From Actinomycetes bacterium (GTDB lineage: Bacteria; Actinomycetota; Humimicrobiia; JAHJRV01): a DNA stretch of 18,913 nt. Shown here in pieces: positions 6,809 to 15,110 of this stretch. The notes beneath the pieces were generated by a model, which did not search any database, was not told the origin of the DNA, and saw nothing but the letters and a program-made list of their open reading frames with translations. The translations under genes and the position numbers were made by a program. Each line of letters opens with the position of its first letter. The stretch's first letter is position 1. Location of the stretch: positions 1-18,913 of the forward strand of contig DAOWJR010000020.1 in the NCBI GenBank assembly GCA_030640275.1. Direction: 5' to 3'.

Positions 6809-7186
6809 CTAAGGGACAAATTTTCCATTTGAATATTTTATATTTGGTTCTTTACTAATACAGGTAAATATATAAACTGTCTCTTTCCCGGTATAAAGAT
6901 AAGGTTTACCCCAGGGATCATTCTCAGGTATAGATTCAATATATTCTTTATCAATTAATTCTTTCAAGCAAATATTCAATCCCCCATCTTTAACAGGATA
7001 AGTTTTATTAGTTTTAAAATATTGTTCAAGAGCGAATCCTATATTTTCAAAATCCTCTCTAACCTTCGATATCCTTTTTCTCTCTAAAACTTCAAAATAA
7101 AAAGGAATGAAAATAGATGCAAGTATAGCCAGAATTAAAATAATTACAAAAAGTTCAATTATGCTAAGCCCAGGCTCACCTTTCAT
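6809..7186 (-). CDS. GspG-like type II secretion / type IV pilus pseudopilin
   Basis: Exported subunit of a pilus or pseudopilus fibre. With ATG at 7186 the precursor has a six-residue leader MKGEPG and then LSIIELFVIILILAILASIF, the class III signal: cleavage after Gly, Glu at mature position 5 and a 20-residue hydrophobic helix. An in-frame TTG at 7204 would add MEIRDF, but the GGAG that could serve the ATG overlaps it, so I prefer the ATG. The globular part keeps ALEQYFKTNKTYP and NDPWGKPYLYT, the GspG-type calcium-site region. About 125 residues is normal for GspG. The prepilin peptidase follows. No assembly ATPase, platform or secretin gene is in the window, so the machine must be encoded elsewhere. 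Confidence 0.88.
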   Translation of the reverse strand: MKGEPGLSIIELFVIILILAILASIFIPFYFEVLERKRISKVREDFENIGFALEQYFKTNKTYPVKDGGLNICLKELIDKEYIESIPENDPWGKPYLYTGKETVYIFTCISKEPNIKYSNGKFVP

Positions 7187-7371
7187 AAAATCTCTTATCT
7201 CCAAACTTGTAAAAATATTTTTATTCTAACTTTTCATATAAAAATACTTTATGTATTTTACTACAATCATTAAATAAGTTGAATAAATATTAGTAGAATA
7301 ATATTTATTAGCTATTAAAATGTAAATTTTATTATAATCTCTTTAATAGTAAAAATTATTATCCAAATTCT

Positions 7372-7398
7372 ATTATAGGTATTCATCAAATCATACAA
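7372..7398 (-). promoter_or_regulatory. Possible promoter for the pseudopilin / peptidase pair
   Basis: Minus-strand TATAAT (7377-7372) with TTGTAT (7398-7393) 15 bases upstream, just after the dprA stop. The spacer is short, and about 185 bases remain to the pseudopilin start. The -10 is perfect; the rest is weak. Confidence 0.3.
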
Positions 7399-7410
7399 GA
7401 TAAAATTTTC

Positions 7411-8643
7411 TTAGATATTTTTTATAAATTTAGTAGAGTATCTATTGCCGGGATGACGATTAATAATATCTTTTAATTCAAGTAATGTAAGAATATCCCC
7501 GGCCTTAGCAATATTAAAATCACATTTTTTAACAATTTCGTCTATATGTTGTGGAAAATCACCCAATATAAAATATATCTTTTTCTCTTCATTTTTCAGG
7601 TTTTTAATTAGAGAGTCTATATTTAATGATTTTTTATATCCAGTTTCTTTTTTAGTTTCCTTTCTTATCTCTTCTTTACTTTTTCTTCTTTTTCTTTCTT
7701 CATAATCTTTGATATTTTTTATCTCAAGTCCAAATTCCTCAAGAATATCATCTACACTTGTAACTAATTTTGCTCCATCCTGGATTAATCGATTTACACC
7801 AATTGAATTCTCATTAAAAATTGCACCAGGAACAGCAAAAACTTCCCTTCCTTGATCAAGAGCAAAATTTGCTGTAATTAAAGCTCCACTCCTCTCCCCT
7901 GCTTCTACAATTACAACTCCATAACTTATTCCACTAATTAATCTATTTCTTCTTGGAAAATTTAATCTTTCAGGAGGAGTTCCAAGGGGAAATTCGCTTA
8001 CTATACTTCCTTTACCAATTAATTCTTTATATAAATCCTTATTTTCTTTTGGATAACAAATATTTAATCCATTACCAAAAATTGCAATAGTTCCCCCAAT
8101 CTCATCTTTTGCTCCAATATGGGCAGCTGTATCAATTCCCCTGGCAAATCCACTTACAATCGTTATTCCTAATGATGAAAGTTTATTAGCCAATTGATAT
8201 GCAGCACTTTTACCATATTTAGTAGCTCTTCTACTACCTACAATTGAAATTGCTTGCGAAAGATTAATAATTTTTTCACCCATGTAATAAAGAATTGGTG
8301 GAGGACTATATAATTCTTTTAATAAAGTAGGATAATTTACATCATCAAAAAGCATTATTTTTGCACTCATCTTCTTCAATCTTATTATCTGGTTTTTAAC
8401 CCAGATATCTATATTATACTTATCTGAGAAGGAATTTTTAGTGTTATGAATATTTAGTTCATTATTTTGATCATTTTTAAATTTAAATTCTAACTGATTA
8501 TTCCTTCGAACAAAATTCCAAATTTTGTTTAATTCATTAAATTCTTCATATAAAAAGTAAAATTTTCGAGGTGTCATACCTTTGACAGCCATTATCTTCA
8601 TAACAAGTATTTCTTTTTCATATTTCTTTATTAGGTCATTCAC
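7411..8643 (-). CDS. dprA: DNA-processing protein DprA
   Basis: Binds incoming single-stranded DNA during natural transformation and loads RecA on it. The 410 residues contain the Rossmann-like DprA core at about 100-305: SIVGSRRATKYGK (133-145), SGFARGIDTAAH (164-175), AIFGNGLNICYP (187-198), FPRRNRLISG (229-238), EAGERSGALITA (247-258) and FAVPGAI (269-275). A Lys/Glu-rich linker (about 307-340) leads to a C-terminal winged-helix-like domain. An N-terminal SAM-like region (about 15-50) carries the MAVKGMTPRKFYFLYEEF helices. The start has GAGGT eight bases upstream. It lies 58 bases after comM, as in many bacteria. With comM, a pseudopilin and a prepilin peptidase nearby, competence is plausible, though comM is broken here. 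Confidence 0.95.
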   Translation of the reverse strand: MNDLIKKYEKEILVMKIMAVKGMTPRKFYFLYEEFNELNKIWNFVRRNNQLEFKFKNDQNNELNIHNTKNSFSDKYNIDIWVKNQIIRLKKMSAKIMLFDDVNYPTLLKELYSPPPILYYMGEKIINLSQAISIVGSRRATKYGKSAAYQLANKLSSLGITIVSGFARGIDTAAHIGAKDEIGGTIAIFGNGLNICYPKENKDLYKELIGKGSIVSEFPLGTPPERLNFPRRNRLISGISYGVVIVEAGERSGALITANFALDQGREVFAVPGAIFNENSIGVNRLIQDGAKLVTSVDDILEEFGLEIKNIKDYEERKRRKSKEEIRKETKKETGYKKSLNIDSLIKNLKNEEKKIYFILGDFPQHIDEIVKKCDFNIAKAGDILTLLELKDIINRHPGNRYSTKFIKNI

Positions 8644-8701
8644 TTCAACCTCTGAAAAATTATTAGAAAATTAGATCAACATGTTTGATAATATATTTTT
8701 A

Positions 8702-10231
8702 TTAGAAATATTTTTTATCTGAAACCCGATATTGAATAGCTTCTGAGACATGATTTATTTTTATTTCTTTACTCTTATCAAGATCAGCAATAGTTCTGGA
8801 TACTTTTAAGATTCTATAGTAACCTCTTCCACTTATACCCATTTTCCCTATTGCCATCTCAAGAAGTCTTTTTACATCTTCATCTAATTTACAATACTTA
8901 GAAATATGTTTTGTATTCATATAAGCATTGCAACTTATTTGAGCTTTTAAAAACCTCTTTCTTTGCACAGCTCTTGCCTTTTGTACTCTTTTTCTAATAT
9001 CAATAGAGCTTTCATTATCAGAATCTCCTGTTAAATCTTCTTTTGATAATCTTGGAACAAAAACATGTATATCAATTCTGTCTAAAAGTGGTCCAGATAA
9101 TCTTTTCTTATAGTTAGATATTTGATAATGTGAACATCTACACTTATTAAAACTATCTCCTAAAAAACCACATGGACAGGGATTTGCTGAAGCAATTAGC
9201 ATAAATTTTGATGGAAATTTAAAAGATGCTTTATTTCGAGAAATTATAACTTTTCCATCCTCCATTGGTTGTCTTAATGCTTCTAAGGTATTTCTACCAA
9301 ATTCTGTTATTTCATCTAAAAATAAAACACCATTATGAGCTAATGAAATTTCCCCTGGCTTTGGATAATTACCCCCACCTATTAATCCTATATCAGTTAT
9401 TGTGTGATGAGGACTTCTAAAGGGCCTATTTTTTATTAAATGTGAATTGGAAGATAATAATCCTGATATAGAATAGATTTTAGTTACTTCCATAATCTCA
9501 TCAAAAGTCATTTCAGATATAATTGTTGGAATTCTTTTAGCTAACATGCTCTTACCAGCTCCAGGAGGACCTGTTAAAATAACATTGTGACCCCCTGCTG
9601 CTGCAATCTCCAATGCTCTTTTAGCCTGGAATTGCCCTCTTACATCTCTAAAATCAATATCATCACTTGGGATTCTTTTTAAAATACTTTTTCTATCAAT
9701 ATTTACTGATTTGATATCAATTTTATTTGATAAAAAATCCACAACCTGATTTAGATTTTCAACAGGAATCACTTTTATTTCAGAAATCATAGCTGCTTCT
9801 ATAGCATTTTCTTTTGGAATTATTAGATATTCTTTCCCTTCATTTTTACAATTAATTGCCATTGATAAAGCGCCTTTTACTCTTTTTATATCACCATTTA
9901 GAGAAAGTTCACCAACAAACATATATTTTTCAAGATTGTCTACATTTAACTGTTTTGTTGCTAATAAAACACCTAATGCGATTGGTAAATCAAAAGCAGG
10001 TCATTCCTTTTTTAAATCTGCTGGAGCTAAATTAACTGTTATTCTCTCTAATGGAAAATGAAATTCAGAGGATGATATGCCGGCTCTCACTCTCTCCTTT
10101 GATTCATTTACTGCTTTATCAGGAAGACCAACTATATGAAAACTTGGCAAAGATTTTGTGAGAAATACTTCAACTTCAACCTTAAAAGCATCAAGCCCAA
10201 AAATACCACTAGAGTCTAACTTTGCTAACAT
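8702..10231 (-). pseudogene. comM: ComM / YifB-type AAA+ helicase, interrupted by one TGA
   Basis: ComM is a hexameric branch-migration helicase that helps integrate transforming DNA; the family was long called Mg-chelatase-like. Residues 1-76 give the N-domain (MLAKLDSSGIFGLDA, LPSFHIVGLPDKAV, NLAPADLKKE). Codon 77, where the family has Gly in KKEGPAFDLPIALG, is TGA (10003-10001). The frame then runs on without shift as PAFDLPIALGVLL to the end: Walker A GPPGAGKS (about 221-228), Walker B VLFLDEITEF (about 302-311), CPCGF and CRCSHYQ zinc-type cysteines, and a C-terminal chelatase helical domain. The total of about 508 codons is normal. One GGA-to-TGA change explains the break. A downstream ATG at 9922 would give only the last 406 residues. 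AAAGGAA precedes the upstream ATG. Confidence 0.93.
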
Positions 10232-10375
10232 GTTTCCTTTCTTAAGAATTAAAAAAGCTTAGTATTTTATTAATTGCTTCTTGTTTCAAAATTCTACTGA
10301 ATAAAAGACTTGTGACACCTTCAACTACTAAAGCTGTTGGGTTTCTTTATAATTTATTCCTAACATTTTTATAAT

Positions 10376-10404
10376 ATTTTAACATAAAATACACATTTAT
10401 GCAA
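10376..10404 (-). promoter_or_regulatory. Probable promoter for comM
   Basis: Minus-strand TTGCAT (10404-10399), a 17-base spacer, and TAAAAT (10381-10376), leaving a 5' leader of about 140 bases before the comM ATG. Within that leader a stop-free minus-strand stretch (about 10340-10240) reads like a protein C-terminus (ALVVEGVTSLLFSRILK) but has no start. Otherwise the divergent 10232-10593 gap shows only AT-rich DNA. I see no convincing promoter for the plus-strand gene. Confidence 0.45.
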
Positions 10405-10593
10405 ATGTATAATATAGTAATATTAGCACGACATAAATAAATAAAAAATTGAAGATAGAATAAGAAATTAAATTTGATAATAATATATAATTGGTTATGA
10501 AAAAATATAAATAATAAAAAATTCATAAATATAATTCATAATTTGTAAAAATAATTTTTAATCTTTACTAATTTTTAAAAGAAATTTAATGTT

Positions 10594-11784
10594 ATGAAAA
10601 TATTACTTGTTAATCATTTTCCTTTAGAAGGATCGGGGAGTGGTATTTATACTCAAAATGTGGCTGATGTGCTTTTAAAATTAGGTCATGAAGTAATGGT
10701 TATAGCACCCGACCACAAACAAGTAACAAATAAGGATTTTCTAGTGAGATCTATAATATTCTCAAATGGAGTTAATAAGAACTTCTATTTACCATTCAAC
10801 TTTCCTTGTTTTACTACACATCCGTTTAGTAACACTACATTTTATGAGCTAACAGATACTCAAATTTCAGATTATGTTAATGCTTTTTTAGATTTTACAT
10901 CTAAAGCTAAAGATGACTTCAAACCTGATATTATTCATGCACAACATCTCTGGGTTTCCTCATATTGTGCTTTAAAAACAGGTATCCCCTTTGTTACAAC
11001 CTGTCACGGTACAGATTTAATTGGCTTTAAAAAGGGTAAAAGATATAGATATATGGCTATTGATGCATCAAGGGAAGCTTCTGTTATTGTTGCAATCTCC
11101 AGTTATGTAAAAAAAGATATAATAAATAATTTTGATATTAATGAGAGAAAGATAAAAATAATACTCAATGGGTTTAATTCAAATATATTTAAAATCAAGG
11201 ATATAGATCGTCAAAATATATTAAATAAATTTGGATTACCCTTAAATGTAGAGAAAATTATCTGTTTTGTGGGAAAACTTACTCATTTTAAAGGAGTGGA
11301 TGTGCTTATTAAAGCAGCCTCAATCTATGAAAAAGTATTAGATAATGCAATCACTTTAATAGTTGGTTATGGTGAGCTGTATAAAAAGCTTATAAATCTT
11401 ACTAAAAAACTGAATTTAGAAAGATTTTATTTCTTAGGACATCACAATCAAAATATAGTTTCTAAAATTTATAACTTAGCTGATTTAGCTGTTGTTCCAT
11501 CCAGGGGAGAGGCTTTTGGATTAGTTGCTATAGAAGCACTCGCTTGCGGAACTCCAGTTATTGGTACAATAAATGGTGGTCCACAAGATTTTATTACAGA
11601 AGATGTAGGAGCACTTGTAAAACAAGATTCACCAGAAGAGTTAGCAGAAAAAGTTATTGAAGAGATAAACTTAGAATCAAAGATCAAAAAAGGTAGGAAA
11701 GCAGCTAAATATGCCTTAAAAAATTTTTCCTGGAATAAAAATGTAAAAAAATTAATAGATATTTATAAAAAAGTAATAAAATAA
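10594..11784 (+). CDS. GT4-family glycosyltransferase
   Basis: Retaining GT-B glycosyltransferase that moves a sugar from a nucleotide donor, probably to a surface glycan, lipid or small metabolite; donor and acceptor cannot be told. The 396 residues show an N-terminal Rossmann domain starting MKILLVNHFPLEGSGSGIYT (glycine loop for the acceptor side), HAQHLW and TCHGTDL. A C-terminal donor domain follows with CFVGKLTHFKGVDVLIKA, the E306-x7-E314 motif in GEAFGLVAIEALACGTPVIG, and NGGPQDF. It is the only plus-strand gene, standing alone between comM and the MoaD/AOR pair, where most genomes have yraN next to comM, so it was probably inserted. The ribosome site is weak (AAAAGAAA). AT-only inverted repeats after the stop give no clear terminator. 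Confidence 0.9.
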   Translation: MKILLVNHFPLEGSGSGIYTQNVADVLLKLGHEVMVIAPDHKQVTNKDFLVRSIIFSNGVNKNFYLPFNFPCFTTHPFSNTTFYELTDTQISDYVNAFLDFTSKAKDDFKPDIIHAQHLWVSSYCALKTGIPFVTTCHGTDLIGFKKGKRYRYMAIDASREASVIVAISSYVKKDIINNFDINERKIKIILNGFNSNIFKIKDIDRQNILNKFGLPLNVEKIICFVGKLTHFKGVDVLIKAASIYEKVLDNAITLIVGYGELYKKLINLTKKLNLERFYFLGHHNQNIVSKIYNLADLAVVPSRGEAFGLVAIEALACGTPVIGTINGGPQDFITEDVGALVKQDSPEELAEKVIEEINLESKIKKGRKAAKYALKNFSWNKNVKKLIDIYKKVIK

Positions 11785-11921
11785 GACAATTATTTAAATT
11801 TTTTAAATTTGAATAAATCATTTTTTAATAGCCTATTTTATTAATCTATTAGTACATTAATATGATCTAAGTGATTTAAAAAAATTTAAACTTAATTAAT
11901 AATTTACAGACTTATAAGCCT

Positions 11922-12200
11922 TTAATCTTTTATCTTAGGAAAATATTGTCTATAAATTAAAGCCATGTCTCTTCCAAATAGTGCCAATCTGTCTCCATCT
12001 TTAACTTTTCTATCCAATGATGAATATTGGTAGTTTAGAAATGCATGCCTGATTTCTTTTGGACTTATTCCTATTTTTTCTACTATATCTTGTATAGTAT
12101 TTTGATTTTTAATTTTTATAATTAATTGTAAACTACCTCCTGACTTCACTTTTGGGAACAACTCTTTTAGTTTTCCAAAAAGATGAACTTCAATTCTCAT
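11922..12200 (-). CDS. MoaD/ThiS-family ubiquitin-fold protein linked to AOR
   Basis: Ubiquitin-fold protein of the kind that acts in sulfur transfer for pyranopterin cofactor synthesis. The 92 residues have the beta-grasp pattern: MRIEVHLFGKLKELFP at the N-terminus, IQDIVEKIGI in the helix, VKDGDRLALFGRD near the end. Unlike MoaD and ThiS it does not end in Gly-Gly; about a dozen residues (ALIYRQYFPKIKD) follow where the diglycine tail would be. A proteolytic step or a different role would be needed for sulfur carrier function. It follows the AOR gene, and small MoaD-like genes often sit beside AOR genes, which supports a cofactor role. A strong terminator separates the two genes. GGGAGA precedes the ATG. 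Confidence 0.75.
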   Translation of the reverse strand: MRIEVHLFGKLKELFPKVKSGGSLQLIIKIKNQNTIQDIVEKIGISPKEIRHAFLNYQYSSLDRKVKDGDRLALFGRDMALIYRQYFPKIKD

Positions 12201-12264
12201 CTAATATCTCCCAAGAAAAAAATAACATTCATTTAAATTCCTTTATAGGATTTAAAATTTTTAA

Positions 12265-12308
12265 AAAATTGGAAGGACTTAGCAATATAATAATCACTAA
12301 GTCCTTCC
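12265..12308 (-). terminator. Strong intrinsic terminator after the AOR gene
   Basis: GGAAGGACTTAG (minus 12308-12297) pairs perfectly over 12 bp with CTAAGTCCTTCC (12282-12271) around a 14-base loop, followed by AATTTTTT. It ends the AOR transcript 26 bases after the stop, so moaD would need read-through or its own start. Confidence 0.88.
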
Positions 12309-12333
12309 CTATTCAATCACTATTTAGTGTTTT

Positions 12334-14073
12334 CTACTCTTTATATACACTATCAAGTATCTCTTCTGAGACTTCGAATGTTACATTATGAGGTGGAAGT
12401 TCTTCTATATTCATAAACTCTGGAACTCTATCATGAGCTGAAGTAAATCCTGCATCTATATTAAATGCTCTTTCTTTGTCTACGGTTTCTTTTCCAATAT
12501 TTACCCAATCATCACCACTTAAATTTACTCCGAGAAATCCATTCATAGTTTCTATTACTCCCTCAAATCCTTCTGCAATATCTAAAATGGCAAATGCAAT
12601 GAACAAGCAATATCCTGTACTATCAATAAAGGCTGTCGTATTAAGAAAAGCTCTAGCTAACTGTGCTTTTTCTAAAGCAAGTGGATCCTGTTTTCCACCA
12701 ACTCCTAATATTTCTGGAGCAATTGTATATCCAGAAGTGTGATCAGCTCCCATAGTCGATGTCGCATATATTACTCCGATACCTTTTATTGCTCTTGGTT
12801 CATATGCTGGCATAGATTGACCCTTTACAGTTGGTACTCTACTTACTCCTAAAGCTTTTGCAGTAAATTCGGTTCCACTACCAATTAGTCTACCAAGTGG
12901 TGTTCCTTTCCCAACCTCATTAAGTAAATTTATTGCTCCCTCTCCATCTCCAAATTCAATTAATCCACCTTCCATAGCAACACCAATTGTACATCCTGCT
13001 TCAATAGTATCTAATCCTACATCATTACAAATTCTTACTAATTCAGCAATGTGGTCAAGATTATCAATTTCACAATTTGCCCCGAATGCCCAGTCAGATT
13101 CATATTCAATACAGGAAACATGATGAGTTCCATCTTCTTTAGGATATATATTTGAGCACTTTATAATACAACCAGGGTGACAACCATGTCCCATTGTTCC
13201 TTCTCCACCTCTTTTTTTGCAAATTTCAGCAATAGATTCCCCACTTATTTTTGAAGCTCCTTCAAATTGTCCTGATGAGAAATTCCTTGTTGGTAAACCT
13301 CCTGCTTCATTTATAATATTAACTAAAACAGCTGTACCATAAGTATTTAGAGCCCCACCCTTCTTGGTAACATCATGGGTACTAAGAGCATTAACTAATT
13401 TCTTTCTCCCAGAGTCAAATAATTCTTTGTTTTCTATCTCTACACCTGGAGCCCCCTCATCATCTATTACTATAACTTTTAGTCCCTTTGAACCCATAAC
13501 AGCACCCATTCCACCTCTTGCTGCATATCTACCAGGTCTGTTTTCCATATCATTTATAGATATACCAGAATTTGTTAACATCATTTCACCAGCAGGACCA
13601 ATACCAATAATAGCTACCTTTCCATATCTTTGAACTAAAATTTCATCTATTTCATACATTCCTTTTCTAACTAAGTCGTCTGCTGGTATAAGTTCAGCTC
13701 CGTCCTTATTGACTTTAAGTAAATAGAGCTTTCCTTTTTCTTGGGGTTTCCCTTCAACAATTATTGCTCTTATCTGTAATTTTCCTATTTTTTGAGCGGA
13801 AAGCCCTCCAGAATTTGCTTCTTTAATAGTTCCCGTTAATGGACTCTTTCCACCCACAGAAGTTCTTCCAGATGATGGAGCATTTGTACCTGAGACAATT
13901 CCAGGAGCAAAAATTATCTTATTATTTGGTCCTAAAGGATGACAAGTTGGTGGGACTTCATCACATGTAATAGCTGATGTTAGTGCTCTTCCCCCAAATA
14001 ATTTATATTTTTCAGGAACATCCTCAAATTTACATGTAAGATCTTTCATGTTGACTCTTAAAATCTTTGACAA
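12334..14073 (-). CDS. Aldehyde:ferredoxin oxidoreductase family, tungsten/molybdenum bis-pterin enzyme
   Basis: Oxidises an aldehyde (or, in some relatives, reduces an acid) with ferredoxin, using tungsten or molybdenum held by two pyranopterins plus one [4Fe-4S] cluster. The 579 residues carry the AOR N-domain (LFGGRAL, SSGRTSVGGKSPLTGTIKEA at about 67-86), cluster cysteines C298, C302, C306 in GCHPGCIIKC and C489 in DSTGYCLF, and YATSTMGADHTSGYT (about 436-450), a pterin and active-site segment seen in one AOR subgroup. The first cysteines are spaced C-x3-C-x3-C rather than C-x2-C-x3-C of Pyrococcus AOR. The TTG start has GGAGGTGA five bases upstream and gives the normal N-terminus. A long leader with a riboswitch-like element precedes it and a strong terminator follows. 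The substrate is unknown. Confidence 0.92.
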   Translation of the reverse strand: MSKILRVNMKDLTCKFEDVPEKYKLFGGRALTSAITCDEVPPTCHPLGPNNKIIFAPGIVSGTNAPSSGRTSVGGKSPLTGTIKEANSGGLSAQKIGKLQIRAIIVEGKPQEKGKLYLLKVNKDGAELIPADDLVRKGMYEIDEILVQRYGKVAIIGIGPAGEMMLTNSGISINDMENRPGRYAARGGMGAVMGSKGLKVIVIDDEGAPGVEIENKELFDSGRKKLVNALSTHDVTKKGGALNTYGTAVLVNIINEAGGLPTRNFSSGQFEGASKISGESIAEICKKRGGEGTMGHGCHPGCIIKCSNIYPKEDGTHHVSCIEYESDWAFGANCEIDNLDHIAELVRICNDVGLDTIEAGCTIGVAMEGGLIEFGDGEGAINLLNEVGKGTPLGRLIGSGTEFTAKALGVSRVPTVKGQSMPAYEPRAIKGIGVIYATSTMGADHTSGYTIAPEILGVGGKQDPLALEKAQLARAFLNTTAFIDSTGYCLFIAFAILDIAEGFEGVIETMNGFLGVNLSGDDWVNIGKETVDKERAFNIDAGFTSAHDRVPEFMNIEELPPHNVTFEVSEEILDSVYKE

Positions 14074-14323
14074 TTAAATCACCTCCAATTTAATATAAAA
14101 TTATTTTGAAAAATTTCTTATAAAATCACCTCCCTCTTAAAATTAATATTTTTTAATTTTTAAGGTAATTTTTAATTAAATAAGATATTTATTTTTATTT
14201 TTTTTATGAATTTGGTTTTGAATATATTATAAGATTTTTAAAGCTTTTTTTTATTTATCTTATTTTTATTTTACTGTTTTTAACTTTTTCCTTATCAATC
14301 CTGGGGGAACTTCTAATTAAATT

Positions 14324-14364
14324 AATTAAAATAAAATAGGAGACTATCAAATTTATAGCCTCCT
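14324..14364 (-). terminator. Terminator in the AOR leader
   Basis: Minus-strand AGGAGGCTAT (14364-14355) pairs over ten bases, one G-U, with ATAGTCTCCT (14347-14338), then ATTTTATTTTAATT. It lies about 250 bases before the AOR start. Its AGGAGG arm overlaps the 3' strand that would close the upstream aptamer, so it looks like the expression platform of a switch. Confidence 0.72.
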
Positions 14365-14441
14365 TTGCGTAATGGCGGGTATGAGAATTGCTCCTCATAC
14401 CTTATCGTTCATCAATCCCATTAGGACTGTATGAATCGGAG
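14357..14441 (-). promoter_or_regulatory. Candidate Moco/Tuco riboswitch in the AOR leader
   Basis: A GC-richer, highly structured block in AT-rich DNA. On the minus strand CTCCGA (14441-14436) can close with GGAG (14363-14360), TAATGG (14423-14418) with CCATTA (14375-14370), and GGTATGAG (14401-14394) with CTCATACC (14385-14378). The unpaired-looking GGGATTGATGAACG and GCAAAGGAGG parts recall the molybdenum/tungsten cofactor RNA motif, known upstream of cofactor synthesis, transport and cofactor-using genes. Position before a tungsten-type enzyme supports this. The closing GGAG strand also belongs to the following terminator. Competing pairing of CTCC-gat-TCATAC with GTATGAGGAG is possible. 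The identity is from memory of the motif. The rest of 14074-14610 holds only AT-rich DNA and a spare GGGAGGTGATTT site near 14120. Confidence 0.55.
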
Positions 14442-14447
14442 TAATAT

Positions 14448-14477
14448 TAATAAGCTTAAAAAATTGTTAAATTTCAA
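14448..14477 (-). promoter_or_regulatory. Possible promoter for the AOR leader
   Basis: Minus-strand TTGAAA (14477-14472) followed after 17 or 18 bases by CTTATT/TTATTA. Transcription would begin only a few bases before the CTCCGA that opens the structured element. The -35 is good, the -10 poor. Confidence 0.35.
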
Positions 14478-14610
14478 AGGTTTATAATTGTTTCTATGAT
14501 TTCTTAGATAAAGTACATATTTTAAATTAGGAACATTACGAATTATTATATCACACTATTGTAAAATATAGGACACCAATTTTTCCTTATAAGTATAATG
14601 ATGGAAAAGT

Positions 14611-14961
14611 TTAAAATGCATTAGGAATAAATCTTATTTTAGTTTGTTTAATTCCATGTGGTTTGTATATAGAAATAACATCAAAACGAGTATTTAAATT
14701 TTGATATTTGTAATTAAATATTAAAAAATATTGTGCAATTTTTTTAATTCTATTCTGTTTAAAATAGTTTACCGACTCAAAAGGCTTCCCAAAGGTAAGT
14801 GAGTTTCTGGTCTTTACCTCAACAAAACATATCTTGTTGTTTTTTAAAGCTATAATATCTATTTCCCCTAACTTACATCTATAATTAACATTTATTATTT
14901 GATAACCCTTTTTTATTAAAAAATTTTTAGCTAAAATCTCTCCCTGTCTTCCAGTTATCAT
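14611..14961 (-). CDS. yraN: YraN/UPF0102 family predicted nuclease
   Basis: Member of a widespread family of restriction-endonuclease fold proteins whose biological role is not settled; it usually lies near rnhB, comM and dprA. The 116 residues (from ATG at 14961) show GRQGEILAKNFLIKKGYQI, then NYRCKLGEIDIIA and ICFVEVKTRN: the E-x(n)-D-x(n)-E-x-K pattern of the PD-(D/E)XK fold, with Asp in GEIDII and Glu/Lys in EVKTR. An in-frame TTG at 14973 would add four residues (MKII). Neither start has a Shine-Dalgarno site. In most relatives comM follows directly; here the AOR, MoaD-like and glycosyltransferase genes intervene. The last part (YKPHGIKQTKIRFIPNAF) fits the family's C-terminus. Confidence 0.9.
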   Translation of the reverse strand: MITGRQGEILAKNFLIKKGYQIINVNYRCKLGEIDIIALKNNKICFVEVKTRNSLTFGKPFESVNYFKQNRIKKIAQYFLIFNYKYQNLNTRFDVISIYKPHGIKQTKIRFIPNAF

Positions 14962-15110
14962 AATAATTTTCAAAATTTTAAAATAATTATTTTTAACAAT
15001 ACATATTATTAAATGATATCAGAATTTATATTTTTGTGCAAATATTTATTTATGTATAAGTGTGAAATACTTGTATAAAAATTAAGTGGTTAGAAGTTTT
15101 GTAGGTATGA

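Noticed and set aside
10001..10003. Selenocysteine or UGA=Gly reading of the comM TGA
   Set aside because: Gly, not Cys, is the conserved residue; no SECIS-like context was seen, and no other gene here carries an in-frame TGA.
10240..10340. Minus-strand stop-free stretch reading ALVVEGVTSLLFSRILK before comM
   Set aside because: No start codon or ribosome site. It is only about 33 codons and may be comM leader or a gene remnant.
11785..11830. AT-only inverted repeat after the glycosyltransferase as a terminator
   Set aside because: The stem contains no G-C pairs, so it could arise by chance in this DNA.
12152..13633. Plus-strand open frames opposite AOR and its terminator
   Set aside because: They lie antisense to a clear gene and have low-complexity Ser/Pro/Ile-rich translations.
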